DNA from: Loxodes magnus
Taxonomy: Eukaryota > Ciliophora > Karyorelictea > Loxodida > Loxodidae
Direction: 5' to 3'
Length of the DNA: 64,000 bases
Assembly: GCA_946699065.1 (NCBI GenBank)
Contig: CAMPDV010000005.1
Location: forward strand, 930,001 to 994,000
Under the pieces are notes generated by a model, which saw nothing but the letters and a program-made list of their open reading frames with translations, was not told the DNA's origin and did no database searches. Below, one piece after another: positions 1 through 12,945 of this stretch (the first letter of the stretch is position 1; each line of letters opens with the position of its first letter). The position numbers and the translations under genes are program-made.

Positions 1-1061
1 TTCCACTAATTAGGCTTTTTTCAGATTAAACGAATCTTATATGCTTTAATCCCCTTGGAGAAGGTAAATTACTAACATATCATTTATGTAACTGTAGGAA
101 ATTCAGACATCGCTTATTTTACAGCCCCAAATCCTTCATCACCTTCTGGAAAAATTTAGATAACTTTCACGATTTCAATTTCCTTTAAATTTTCTTTCTT
201 CTTCCCAGTTTCGATGCTATTCTCTTTTTTAACTATAACTTTAGGGATTAAAGGTAAAACTTCCGTATTATACAACTAGAAATTTGGATGAGAATCAAGT
301 TGCTTGTAGAGTTATTCTACTTCAGGAAGTTCCATATTCTACCTAAATTTAAGAAATCCATATTCATCATTTCACATATAAGTTGGTGTTTCAAAACCAA
401 AGCCAAGAATGATAGTAGCAGGTATGTTGATTTTAATTTTAATTTTTTTACTTGTTAGTAAAAATAAAGTGTATAGAAAGTGAGAGTTTATCCTTAGGAT
501 AGATTAATTTTATGGATGCTATTCTCAAAATTACTTTTAATTAATTGGTACTCAATATGTTAACTGTTCTATACCAGTTTCTCTTTGAATCTTCATTTGC
601 ATTTTCTGCTTGTAGCTTTCATTAATTTCTTATTTAGGTGTTTTCAAACTCTTCTCATAACTATTATTCATTTTTCTAGCCTTTTATTATTTATGATGCC
701 AAGCTTTTATGTAAGTAATGAGTTAATCTGTAAACTATTATCAAATATTTGTTACTTTATTACCTATTATACTTGCATACTTTCTTTACAAACTAATACC
801 TGCCTCATCTTGTTATGCTCATTGCAATATTTATGCCTTTATGAAATTCTCAAAAGTCATTAACTAATTTATTTTACCTAACTCTTGCAATCTGTCGAAT
901 TCCTCGATTTTTGCATCGTATAGCTCTTTAGCAAATTTATTCATTTTTTCGAAAACTATTTCTAACTCCTTCGTCAAGCCAGTTGTTTCATGATCCTAAT
1001 ATTGAATATCAGAAATCTTGATATTTCACTCTTTTGGTATTTTATCCTAAATGGTTTGCAT
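1..1061 (-). CDS. Hypothetical protein, 3' end beyond window edge
   Basis: One frame is open from an ATG at 1061 down to the left edge when TAA/TAG are read as Gln and TGA as Trp. The N-terminal third is charged and helical (KELEIVFEKMNKFAKEL). The part nearest the edge (about 1-400) is clearly protein-like, with motifs such as GFGFETPTY and PEGDEGFG. Seven in-frame TGA codons in about 353 codons is much denser than in other genes here. The middle (about 420-560) looks like spacer, so the frame may join two genes, the first ending at the TGA at 552-554, or may hide an intron. I recognise no family. Confidence 0.5.
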
Positions 1062-2542
1062 TAAAATTAATTTTTCTTATTAATTTAAATTTACTATTTA
1101 TGAGCATTTATGTCACATTATTGACATACTTAATTTAAAGCTTTACTTGTATCTTATATACTTCAGATTAATAATTCTCTAATTTTATCTTTAAAAAGAC
1201 GACAATTTAATGATAATTTCTTTTATCGACTACTTAATAAAATAATCATTGAAGCAAATACTTTAAATGAAACAATGACTTATTTCTTTAAATAAGCGTA
1301 ATTTGCTTGCATTATAAGTAGTTAACCATAATAAAGCTAGATTAGTATGATATACTTATTAGTTTTTACTTATTCTAAGATAGACTTCATTTCATATTTC
1401 CTTCACTCATTTAAGCCTCAATCTTTACTACAATAGAAACTTTGCTTTATTTATATCTGAGAAAGCGCAGCAGAGGTATGAAGATTTCTTAAATACTTAA
1501 GTTTTTTAATTACTGAACGTAATTTTTAAATTACTTATAAATAAAAGCAAGAAATAATATTGGAAGCAGGTTGAAAAGTAGAATATGCTATAATAAAGGA
1601 ATATAATGGTTTATAGTATTAAGCTTATATTAGTTTAATATAAGCATCGCTATTACAGATCTTATATCCTTATCATTACTGCTTATTAGGTATCTTATTT
1701 TAAGTAAAAACATTTAGTTAGTTTTAACTTTTATCTATCTGACCAGATAAGTCTATTAATATAGGGCTATTAATATATATAAGCTTAATCTATGAAGCTA
1801 ACTAAATCTTATTTTATAATTTAGCATAGCATTTCAACAGCTAATTATAAATAAAAGATAAATGAATTTGAGTATAAATGAAATAGTTTAAACTAGAAAA
1901 GTCATAAGTTTATGTTTATCTAGTTAATTATATAAGCTATTTCATTAATTTTTAAAAAGAGCAAAGACTTTTTAAATTTCCAATGAAATTATAAAAAGTT
2001 CGTTAAAATATAATTAATTGAAGATTTTCTGTTGAAATAGGATAGTAGAGCTTTAAAATATTTTAATAAGCTTCTATTATAGCATATTCAGACTATTATT
2101 TAAAGTTTAATTATAGGTTGGTTTAAATAGTAAAATTTAAAGCAATAAGATTATATGTAGCTAGTCTCTTATTGACAAATGATTTGAAAATAAAGTTTTA
2201 ACTTTAGAATTATTTTCTTTCAAAACAATCACTTAGATTAATTATTATAAAAGCTTCTCCAATAATATAGTGAAAATATCTTAATTATTTATCTAACATT
2301 AGAAATAATGTATTATAAATACTTACTTTATTATAGATAATAAGTTCATTTTTATTTTAATTGCTACTAAGGATGAATGCGTTGAACGTTATATTTTATT
2401 TCAAGTCATAAACTGAAGAGAATTTGATGCATAAGTAGTTCTTAACTTGACACTGTTAAATGAATGATAATTTTTTATTTTCATTAGTAGAAATTACAAG
2501 TAAGAAGATTTTGTTAATATTGTTAACAATTTTAATTTTGAA
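1062..2542. other. AT-rich spacer, no gene seen
   Basis: About 1.5 kb of very AT-rich sequence made of short A and T runs and AAGCTT-like words. No purine-rich frame of any length, no tRNA-like motif and no clear repeat was seen. It would contain the regulatory DNA of the diverging genes at 1061 (-) and 2543 (+). Confidence 0.6.
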
Positions 2543-4030
2543 ATGGTTGTCCAATCTGACTTCAAATTTATGTTAATAACCACTTTCTCGTCAAATCTGT
2601 GCTTCGCTATGATGGCTCCTTTTTATCCTAAGGAAGCCTTGGAGAAAGGAATTGATAACTTTACTATTGGTCTGGCGTATTGTTCTTACTCTGTCTTTGG
2701 ATTTTTATCCTCTCCTCCTAGTGTATGAATGATGGAACGTTTTGGAAGAAAATTAACTGTAATTATTGGGTGCCTTTTGGTTTCAATTTCTTGCATTTTA
2801 TTTGGATTTCTTCCTAATTTTGATTATATGGAATTTATAATTTTATCAATGATACTGAGAGCATTCTAAGGAATAGGAAACACTTTTATTGCAGCAGTTT
2901 TGTACGCAATGGCTTCTGACTATCCAACCTAATAAGCCTAGAGCCTCATTGGAGTTGTGGAAATTTTGCAAACAATGGGATGTGCTTGTGGCCCTCCTGT
3001 TGGAACATTTTTCTTCTAATTTTACTAATTCTAGGGACCTTTTCTTTTTGTTGGAATTTTTATGGCCCTGAATGTTCCTTTTATAATATTCACTGTTCAA
3101 AGATAGCCATTAGAAAATTTGGGTCCAGAAGAATACGAACCGTTTTTATATTAAGATGAATAGACACAACTTAGTTTCATTAAAACAATTTGCATAAAGC
3201 GATCGCTAGTAAATGCTTTAGCTATTGTAATAGTTAGCAATTCTTTCTTTATGATAGAACCTTTTCTTTAACCTGCTACCCTGCACTTTGCTCCTTCTTC
3301 CTTTATGCTATCCCTTCTATTTGCAGCCCAACCTTTAGGCTATGCAATTGGAATTCCTCTTTTAGCTTTAATGTTGCAACCTTTTGACAGAAGAATTGTT
3401 GTAGGTTTAGGTCAAATTTTAGTTACTTTAAGTAACTGTTTTATAGGTAATTTAATAGGGCCTGAAAATTTATGGGTGGTAGGATCAGGTCTGTTATTAT
3501 AAGGAATTTGGTCATCAGTAGCCATTATTCCAGCTATTCCTGATATGTAAATAGGAATTTAATAAAAGTATCCTTAAGCAAGCGAGACATCTGTAAGTAA
3601 TTACGTTGGAGGAATTGTAAATACAGCCTTTAACTTGGCGAAAGTAACAGGTCCAACATTTGGAGGATTGATTTTAGATAACGATACATTTAAAAGTTTG
3701 GTGTGATATGTAACAATATCTCAGTTGTTAAGTGCTATTGTGTATATAATATTTAATGACCCTATCGACACTTATAAAAATGTATATAATAAAGATATTG
3801 ATTTAAAGTAGTTTTAGGAAATCGACACTAGGGGACCCATCAGAAAATGGACAGATTAGGCCTTTTTTTCTCACTTATGCGGGTCATATTCATATTCTCC
3901 AGTAAGAGAACCTTTTTCTTTTACACCAGTTAGAAAAGGAAGTAAATTAACATTATCCCCAGTTGAATCTCACTGGACTATAGAAAACATTAATATTCTT
4001 AACTTCGATACTCACAAGAATCCAGACTGA
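2543..4030 (+). CDS. SLC18B1-like major facilitator transporter
   Basis: A 495-aa membrane transporter of the MFS, closest by eye to the SLC18B1 (vesicular polyamine/amine carrier) branch. Shortly after the start it has MAPFYPKEA, matching the conserved PFFPxEA region of that family. The cytosolic loop motif is MERFGRK (residues 64-70), followed by FQGIGN in helix 4 and about twelve hydrophobic segments. The C-terminal tail is polar. TGA encodes Trp at residues 62 and 388, and the frame ends at TGA 4028-4030, soon after the last hydrophobic stretch. TAA and TAG occur repeatedly where MFS proteins accept Gln. No intron is needed. The substrate cannot be read from sequence. Family confident, subfamily moderate. 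Confidence 0.88.
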
Positions 4031-4151
4031 GAAATTTTGTTTCTAAGTACTTTTAATTTATATCTTTTAATTGATTTATTTGATTCTTTTAATAATATTC
4101 CTTATTCTGTAGCTCATAAATAGCTCATTATTAGCAATTCCGAAATATAAA

Positions 4152-5336
4152 ATGCATATGATTTCAGTATGAGCAGATAATATAAGAAAGCAAGCATTTC
4201 TAATGCGGAACAAGTAGAAGAAGAGTTAGAAGCAAATAATTAAAGAAATTGAAAGTAAATTTAAGGAAAGCGAGGAAAATAAATTCACTGCTAGGTTTAA
4301 TTCAATGAAGCACGTTAGGTAGCAAATAGATAACTGCAGAAGCTAAACTTGGTCGCGTACAGCTCAAATGAGGCAATTAAACTCCAATGATATACCTCTA
4401 GAATTACTTGAATTTGTTAAAAAAGAAGTTATAAACAGGCCTATTAACTTAGAAAAGAAAACTATACTAGAAAACAAACAAAAAATAAAAATTAGAGAAA
4501 AATAGTAAAAATAAAAAGATTATATTAATCTTTTCCGAATCATGCACAAAAAATACAAAAACAGAAGCTTAATTGGCTAAAATATCGAATCATCTTAGTT
4601 TGGAAATAGAACTGAAAGCAGACTTTTATCATAAGATTTCTCAGCAAGAGTAGAAAGTAAATTTGATCTACAAAATAGAAGTGAAATTACTCAAAGACCT
4701 AAAACATCTAATTCTGGTTATCGTCAATAACAAAGATCTTTAAGTGGGCAATTCAAACCTATTTTTCGTATACGAAGTAAAGATGATTCTTTTCTTTTTG
4801 ACAAAAGTTACAAATCTTAAATTTAAATTTTGGAAGAAAAAAATTCATAAAAAGAGTAAAAAGATTAAATTTAAAATTAAGCTTTTCTAGAAGAATAATA
4901 AAACAAAAGCATTATTCAATATCCTGAAACTAAGAAGAATAATGAAGAAACCGATAAAAAATTTATTGATGAAGATCATTTTTCGATTCGATGTGATTTT
5001 TCATAAAATGGAGAAAGCTACAGAAGAACGAGGTAAATGAGGCCATAATCCAGTAATTTATTACATCTTACAAAATAGCATATTAACAAGCTAAGCAAAT
5101 AGCCAAAATATACCTTAAACATTTAATCGATTCCTAGAATACATTCTTCAGCGCCTATGTCCGAATAGATTTATAGTAAGATGAATCTAATTAAAAATAA
5201 ATATCTGGCAATGCAGTGTAATAAAAATGTTAAGTATAGAATTGTACTAGGCGATGGAAAATTGATAAACAAGGGAAAAGTAAAAAAATGTGAACAATTT
5301 GGAAAACTAAAAACATATGAATCACTATACAATTGA
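4152..5336 (+). CDS. Basic Gln/Lys-rich hypothetical protein
   Basis: A 394-aa frame from ATG 4152 to TGA 5334-5336, with a single internal TGA (codon 7). It is rich in Lys, Arg, Gln and Ser and has no membrane segment, which suggests a disordered or filament-associated protein. No family is recognised. The N-terminus is uncertain. A different frame gives a more natural start (MSRQYKKASISNAEQ) at about 4169 and could be joined to the main frame by removing 19 nt from 4221 (GTAGAAGAAGAGTTAGAAG). That segment is purine-rich, unlike the T-rich introns elsewhere, so I kept the uninterrupted frame. It lies only 121 bp downstream of the transporter gene on the same strand. Confidence 0.65.
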
Positions 5337-6813
5337 TTTTATAATCTATTTCTATTCTCCCTTTAATTTATCTAGCATATTAAATCTATAAATTTAAAAA
5401 ATAACCAACCCATTTTTGGATAAATTTAAGGCTCAAAGAATAATAACTAAAGAGACTTTAATTAAAATATAGTAATTAAGGCTATTCATAAAGTTATAAA
5501 TTGGATTAGTTTTAACTTTATATTTAATTTTATTAAATTGAACTTAGATTAAAAACCTTTTATGAGCATACTATGCTTTTACAAAAATGCTATGAGAAAA
5601 TCTTTGCAATAAATATTATTTAAAAAATTAGAAAACTCCACTTTGTAAACCAATTAATTAGAATTTATTTATAACTGCTATTAGCAAAAAATAGAATAAG
5701 AATTTATTTTTATTGGAATTAATTAAAAATTAAGATAAATCAGGGATAAAATAAAACTCATATTAGCAATTTAAATGAAGATATTAAAGATTTTTTGGCT
5801 ATTTTTGTTATAAAAGGAAAATTAAGCATAATTTATAAGTTTTATTAAGCTAAATTCGTAGTTCACTAGTATTAAAATATATTATTTACTTTTTATAAAC
5901 CAAATTTTCTAAACTTTTAAAGCTAATAGCAGTATTTGCAATTTTTTATAGTTAAATAACTTAATTATAAGAGATAAATATCTAAGATAAAACTACGTAA
6001 CCTAAAAAGAGATATCATTAATAAAAATTATTAAAAAGGATAGGCTACACAAATTTCAATTTGCTAGGCTTGTAAATTTAGATTAATGCAGTAATTTTAT
6101 TTCATAACCTACTTTATTCTAAATTATTTACATTTCTATCATTCAATAAATGAATAGTAATTTCATAGTCAGTACTATATGCAAAGCTTTATACTAATTT
6201 AGTTATCTTAAATATACAAGCTTGAAGTTTTTATTATGTTATAAATAGCTTTTAACAAAATAAGCACCATTTTTATTAAAGTAGATACTATAAATAGATT
6301 ATTTAAGCTCTACAACTTATCTAAATTAAGATAATCATTTATATATTTAATTTAATCTTACCCAATTTTTATTCTAAAGGAATAGAGCCAAAATAGCAAT
6401 CTTAATATCTAAAAAAGAAGAAAAGCTTTATATTGATTATAATTGTTTTTAGTACTGTTTAATTATTATAATTACTAAGATAATTTTTATTCTTATATAT
6501 AAAAGTATCTCTATCTTAAGATTTTTTAAATAAAAGCATTGTTGAGAATCTTCTGATGCCTTGGTAGCTGTATAATTTTAAATAAAGCATTAATTTAATT
6601 TAGTAAGCTTTTATTTGCTTATACAATTTAAACTTTATTAAAATAACCTAGTTGATACGAATTTTAAACTATGCAGTTGCTTTATTATATAACTTAAATT
6701 CTATCAAAGAAAAGTAGAAATTTACTAGTGTGAGTTCTATTTCTTTAATAAAAAGTCTAAATTACTCAATTTAAGAAGAGGAGCTTGATATGTTTAGGCG
6801 ATTAAAATGGTAA
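5337..6813. other. AT-rich spacer, no gene seen
   Basis: About 1.5 kb of A/T-run sequence with no purine-rich coding frame, RNA gene or repeat that I could support. It precedes the S11 peptidase gene. Confidence 0.6.
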
Positions 6814-8499
6814 ATGACGAGATATTGTCTTTAAGCTGAATTGACTAATGTTGGTTACCTTATTTAGTTTAATCATAGACGGGTGAGTATTTGAAAGTAT
6901 GTGTTTGCTACATTATGCAGCTTAAAATTTCATAAGAAGGAATTCTTTATAGATTTTAAATGGCGTCTCAAGTAATTTTTGTTTACAGTTAATTAAATAT
7001 AGGGAGCCACTTTATAAAATTATAACAACTAGCTTGTATAGTACATAGAAGAACTAAAGGAAAAAAGGGAGGAGTTGAATAATGCCGTTCTAAGCAAGGA
7101 AGAAGAAAGATAAAATATACAGAATTAAATGCTGCTTCTTCAAGACACTTTAAAAAAGATAGATCTTTCTTTATAGTATAAATATGCAGTCAAGAATGAC
7201 TACGATAAAGTTATTTAAGATACTGAAGGTGCTTATATGAAAGTAATCTTTAATATAGATTTTAGAAAGTAGTTAGACTTTACTGCATGTGTTAAAGAGG
7301 GAAAGTGTTGGCTTAGCTAAGAGATATATAAATTATAATAAGGAAAAAATATGAAATTTTATTTATAATTAATGATTTAAAGTAAAATCGGTGACTTGAT
7401 CAAAGAATTTTAAATTGTTACTCGAAATCTATCTGAAAATCGTCCTTGAACTTAAGACTATCCTTACTCATAAATCAATTCAGTGAGAACAATTATATTA
7501 CCAAAAATTAATACTTCTGGTAAACCAAAGTCTAAGAAAAAATCAAAACATTTGAGAAAACGTGTTACTATATTGAAAATGCGTCCGCCCAAAATTTAGT
7601 AAATTCCTTCAGTTACTGCAATAGCCTGAGCTATTGCAGATGGAAATAATGGCTAACTTTTATATGGGAAAAACTAAGAAGAAAAAAGAGAAATAGCAAG
7701 TTTAACGAAAATAATGACTGCTTATGTATGCATCTAAATTATAAAGGAACAAAAAAATTTTATTAGCTTTAAAACTATTGTAGAAGTACCTAGAGCTTCA
7801 TGCTACATTTCAGGAACTACTGCTAATATTAAGGAAGGAGACTAATACACTGTTAAAGATTTATTACATGGAATGCTTCTTCCTAGTGGAAATGACGCCG
7901 CAACATGTTTAGCTATTACTTTTGGAAAAATTTTATAAAGTAATAATGATTAAAATTTATCTAAGCCACCGATTTTCAATTTTATAAATGAAATGAATAG
8001 ATTTTGCCTAGTCTTAGGGTTAAAAAATACTTATTTTACAAATGTGCATGGACTTGCAAATCAATTTAATAAGTCATGTGCTAAAGATATTTGTAAATTA
8101 GCTCATTAATTTTTGTAAGATTCTGAGCTTTAAGTAATAGTTGGTAGTAAAAGTTATATTTGTAATGTCTACAATACTAAAAATGATAATTATAGAGAAG
8201 TTTAGTGATAAAATACTAACAAACTTCTAGACTTTGGTAATTTTTATGGAGTAAAAACAGGAGTAACAGTACCTGCTGGTCCATGCTTATGCACTTCAGC
8301 TTATTTAAGCAATTTAAAAATAATAATAACTGTACTTAATTCGAGAACTATGGAAAATAGATGGGTTGATACCTATAAACTCTTCAAATGGGCCACTGAG
8401 AACCTAAAATTTTCATCACCATATTAAACTATATAAAATTTAAAACTTTTAATTATAACTAAACTATCTTCATTCCATCTTTAGATGATATGCAATTGA
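6814..8499 (+). CDS. D-alanyl-D-alanine carboxypeptidase-like serine peptidase (family S11)
   Basis: A 561-aa protein whose C-terminal half (about residues 270-545) is a penicillin-binding-type S11 domain. All three active-site motifs are present: SxxK as SLTK (296-299), SxN as SGN (358-360, within LPSGNDAA) and KTG (481-483, within GVKTGVT). Spacing is close to that of bacterial DacA enzymes. The domain opens with AWAIADGNNGQLLYGKN, where the Trp is coded by TGA. The N-terminal 260 residues are a charged, partly coiled-coil extension not found in bacterial enzymes, with no obvious signal peptide. Bacterial relatives trim peptidoglycan stem peptides; here a role on ingested bacteria or another D-peptide is inference. 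Ends at TGA 8497-8499. No intron needed. Transfer from bacteria is possible but S11-like genes are annotated in other ciliates. Confidence 0.88.
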
Positions 8500-9293
8500 T
8501 AAAACTCACATTTTATTATTCTGCTTCAACATACAATATTTGATACATCCAAATCATTACAACCATTTTGATTTAATATAACCAATGTTAAAAATTGTGA
8601 TTGTTTGACTCTTATCATTTTTAAGAAAAATATGGCTTTTTATTTATAATATAATATAAACGAAAATTAGCAGCTTAAAAATAAAGATTATCTAATAAAC
8701 TTAATTAATTAGTGATAAAGTCACAGTAATATAACTTAGTGTTTAACTATAAGTTTAATAAACTCCAATAAAAATTAACTTTATAGAGATAAACTCTATT
8801 CAACTTCTTAAACACACCTAAATTTTAGAGATAGTTAATTATAATTTGTTATTTCAAATCATCTTTTATACCAAAACCTATTTTTCCTTGAATAGTAATT
8901 ATTTGAATCAAATCGAAAAAGATTTAGTTATGAATAAAGATTAATTCTATATTAATTCTGGTCTGCTAAAGCTAATAACTTTTTAATCATAGTTTACTAA
9001 ATTCTAAGATATAAGATCTAATAGTTTTAATGAATTAACCTAGCAAATTAAAATAATTAATTAGTTAATACTATAAGATTTGAATGAACGCTATTATGAT
9101 GAAAGATATTAATAAACTTCAGTTATATAAATAAATAGTAGTATCTGTAAAGTTAGATATTATTATTTTACTAGTTGAGGTGATATAATTTTATTTTAGA
9201 GATTAATTAGAAGGAATAAATATAATCAATTAAAGTAAGTTTTCTAAAAATTAAATAAGTAAATTAATTTTAAGTGAGTATTTGTTAATATCA
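8500..9293. other. AT-rich spacer between convergent genes
   Basis: About 0.8 kb between the convergent S11 and repeat-protein genes. Only A/T-rich words are seen, with no gene, terminator hairpin or repeat that stands out. Confidence 0.55.
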
Positions 9294-10805
9294 TCAATTG
9301 TACTCTCTCTAATTTTAAGTATTTTATGAATGACTTATCTAATAAGATGTTACATAGTTGCCTCTATCAGTTCCTATTTAGAAATTTGTCTTTTTAAATT
9401 GAGAATAGTCATGTTTTTATCCTTATAGTTATTGATTTCTGTTTTGATAACTTTATGACATGATACTTTACTTTTCTAGTGGATAGAAACCAAGCTGAAA
9501 ATTAGATTTTTTTAAGCTTGCTTTTTCTTCAGCTGATAATTATTTTTGAAATTCAAATTTCTATTAAAACATATTTTAAGAATTTGTTTAGAAATTGTTA
9601 AGATTCGATCCTAACTATATATGATGTTTTTTCAAATCTTATTACTTTTCTAGGGATAATGGATTTTAAGGAATAGATTTTTTATTATAAACTGATTAAT
9701 TTGTGCTTAAGAAGGAGGAATTATTATTTCCCATTATTAAATTCGATTTACTGTATTTTTAGGTATCAATTTTCTCTCTAGTTGTAGCGTTTTTATCTTA
9801 AAAATTTTAATAAGATTACTTATAAAGGGATTTCTAATTTTAATCATTATCAGTTCCCAAAATAAAATTAGTTTTTCTTTTTTCTCATCAATCTAGCACT
9901 TATTTTTATAATTTTTCTTCCTAGGGTGCAATATAGCTAGCAGACATCATGCTTTTATAGCTTTCGTTTCTATTTCCATTCCCTAACTTGAAATGAGAAT
10001 TTTGATGATTTTTTTATTGTGCTAAACTTTAATTCTTAACTTGATAATTTTTATTATCAAAAGATGTGTTTTTGGAAGTTTAATATAGAGAATGATTATT
10101 TCCTAATTTAAAATTTGTAACTCTAACTTTCTCTGAAACTTCTTTTCGACTTTCTGGTGGTCTAACTCCTTCTATTCATTTATAAGTAGTTTTTGTAATA
10201 CTTTCATAATTAGGATCTTCTTGCATTAGCGAATATTAAGTTTCCTAGTTTTTTTAATCTATTTTATCCAAATTTGTTTATATTTATTTTTCACATAAAT
10301 TAGATTCATTGACTGTAGTTTAGCTAGAAGAATCTATTAGGAATCTAACCCTTTTTGCTTATTTTTCATTGCTACTAATTTGAGTTTATTACTAAAAATC
10401 ACGCTGACTATTCTTATTTCTCAATTACTATGTGCTTTGTCTTTCTTTCTAACTTTAGCTATTTTTTCCAATCACAAAATGTGTTCTTTTAAATTCAGGT
10501 ATCGTATCTTAGGAAATGCTTTTAAATTTTTCTTAGGTTCTTTAGAAAGAAGGTCTTTTATTGGATTGGGTTAATTGATGTTACAAGGTTGAATTTCCAA
10601 TAAATAAATGAGATTGCTTTAAATATTCCAAGTAACTCTACTAGAGAATTGATGTTTCTAGACTTCTCGAAATTGATTGCTAGGGATCGTATTAAGTTAG
10701 CTAATTCCTCTTTTAGATATCAATGCTATTTCTATATATATTAGTAAGCTTTTATGCTTTCTAATTTTATTTCCCTGACACTATTTGAACTCCGTATGAT
10801 TTCAT
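9294..10805 (-). CDS. HFxLG-repeat protein, likely axonemal/microtubule-associated
   Basis: A 503-aa frame from ATG 10805 to TGA 9294-9296, with a second TGA directly after the first. It contains about nine degenerate copies of [ST][HN]-[FL]-x-[LI]-G, each followed at about 8-15 residues by a Tyr or Phe: SHLFIGN, THFVIGK, TNFKLGN, SHFKLGN, TNFILGT, SNLIMGN, HHIQLGS, SNFQLGF, TNFQIGT. Between repeats the protein is Gln/Asn/Ser-rich. Regularly spaced short motifs of this kind occur in ciliary doublet-microtubule and SAXO-type proteins, so a structural axonemal role is likely but inferred. Internal TGA codons give KWIEG and a TGA-TGA pair in DWWEK. No intron is needed. Confidence 0.75.
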
Positions 10806-12945
10806 CTTGCTTTCTTCATATTACATTTATATTATTTAACTCATATTTATACAAACTTACTATTACTTAGATTGATACTACATATAACTAAATCAAATAT
10901 TTCAGTTTATTAAGTTCAAAGAACTTAACTAAATTAGTCAAAGCATAATCAAAGCCTTACTTAAATAGCCTATTAAAATATTATAAGTGCAATACCAAGG
11001 AAAAGCATTAAGAACAATAAATGGAAGAAATTTTATATTCTTAGCCCTAGAAATATATACAAACACTTTGAATTTATGAACAAAGACAGAACTAATACTT
11101 GAGATAAATTTAGATTGCTAGACTAAGCTAATAATATATTTCTGTTAAACTAAAGATATTGCTTTCAATATTATTAGCTCTATGAATTAGATTTTATACT
11201 AGGTTTTATATTTAATGCATATATTAAACTAGCTTTTACAGATAGAAATAGATTTCATTATTTTAAGTTATAGAATGGTAAATCTTTCCCTCCCTTTAAC
11301 TGGATATTTAATAGTTTCTTGCAAAATTCTAATGTTTAACTAAAAATTTGTTATTAAAACATAAAAGAATCAAGTTAAATTTTAAAAACCTAAATAATCT
11401 AAGTTTATAATAATTAACACGATTTCTGCTGTGTTCTAAATCTCATGTGTTGGTAATAGGAAAGCAATCAAGCTAATTAAGTTACAAATAATAATTGGCT
11501 TAAATATAAAAATATAGATTATTTAAGTTCTAATATAATTGCCACAATCTTGTTAAGTCAGATAAATATCTAAGGTAAAAATTGTATTTTACTATATCCT
11601 ATACACTATATACAAGTTTCTTCGTTATTTATTTTATTTATTTCATCAAGTAAGGTATACCTATTATACTGGCAGTTTTTGTTAGTGAACTGGCTCTAAC
11701 TTAAAATTTTAAAGATACCAGTTAGTTTCTATATAATTTATAATAATTTAAAAGTAAATAATAAAATTAATTTAAATCTTTTTATTTAAATAATTTCAGT
11801 CAAATTATTGGAATTCTTAAACTTAAGTAGTGCTTTGTCTGTTGACTCTATAACTTTTTTAAGCAATAAGTATTTATTATTATTTTAACTTTTTATAACT
11901 TTTAATATCATTCCAGGTTTGTCTATTTTATTGATTCTTATATATTACTTTTTTCAAAAAAAAAATGGTAATAAGAATTTTTCAAACTACTTTACATAAA
12001 GATTTAGGAAAAGAAACATAATGAAGTGCTGTAAAAATGTTTAGTTAAGCACAATTTGTATGCTGCATTTAGTTATAATTATAAAACTATACTCTTATTT
12101 ACAAATACCAAAAATTTATATCTATTATATCTTGTTTATATTTGCACAACAAGCTTGGCTTTAATTAAATCCAGGTGATCATAGAAATAACTAAAATAGT
12201 TAATAAAATATCTTATGAATAAAGGAAATAAGTTTAGCATTATATTGATATATTAGATAAAGCTAATTCTAGTATTTTATCATTTAAATCTTTATATTTT
12301 ATAGACTTTATTACCAGTGCTATTATAACAACTCAAGGCATATTTTTCTTAATCTTTAAACTAGATTCTATTAGTTATGCATAATTTAAGCATCTAAATT
12401 GATTATAATTATAGAAATATCTATTATTGCATAACTTAAAATTAGCATACCATGCTTAATCAAGTAAATATTTACTTAGAAGCATGCTTAATATAGATAA
12501 CATCAGTAGTTTTATTGTGCTTTATTACAAGATGCTTAGTTAGTTAAAAATATTGCTTCTATAAGTCCATTTTGAATAAGCTTAAAAAAAGGGGAATAAT
12601 TAATAATTTTCTTGGTATATTTAATAGATAATCGTCTTACTTAATTTAAAGCTTATTAATTAGTTTAATCTTGATATCTAGAAACTATTTTGAATATATC
12701 TTAGTTAAAGCTAAAAATTGTTTATTTAAGTATTCATATTCAATTCTCTTAACCACTTTTAAACTATAAATGTAGCTATGAATTTAAACTGTATTTTATA
12801 TAGCTGAAAATGACTAAAGTTTAATTATTGAAAATAGTAAGAAGTAGATTATAGATGTTAGCTAGTAAGGTTTATTAGTTAGATGCTAGATTATAGATAT
12901 TAAGGTTAGAATTCTAAAATATATTAGATGAAAGTTAAGAACTAA
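10806..12945. other. AT-rich spacer with one long palindrome
   Basis: About 2.1 kb without a supportable gene. It holds an A10 run at 11956-11965 and the palindrome listed separately at 12451-12486. The remainder is short A/T-run sequence. Confidence 0.55.
12451..12486. repeat. 36-bp nested palindrome in spacer
   Basis: The perfect 16-bp palindrome AAGTAAATATTTACTT (12462-12477) is flanked by CATGCTT (12451-12457) and its inverse AAGCATG (12480-12486), giving a longer interrupted hairpin. It lies in noncoding DNA far from any gene end, so it is not an obvious terminator. Confidence 0.7.

Noticed and set aside
585..863. 92-aa + strand hydrophobic protein
   Set aside because: It is the antisense of the purine-rich minus-strand gene at 1-1061.
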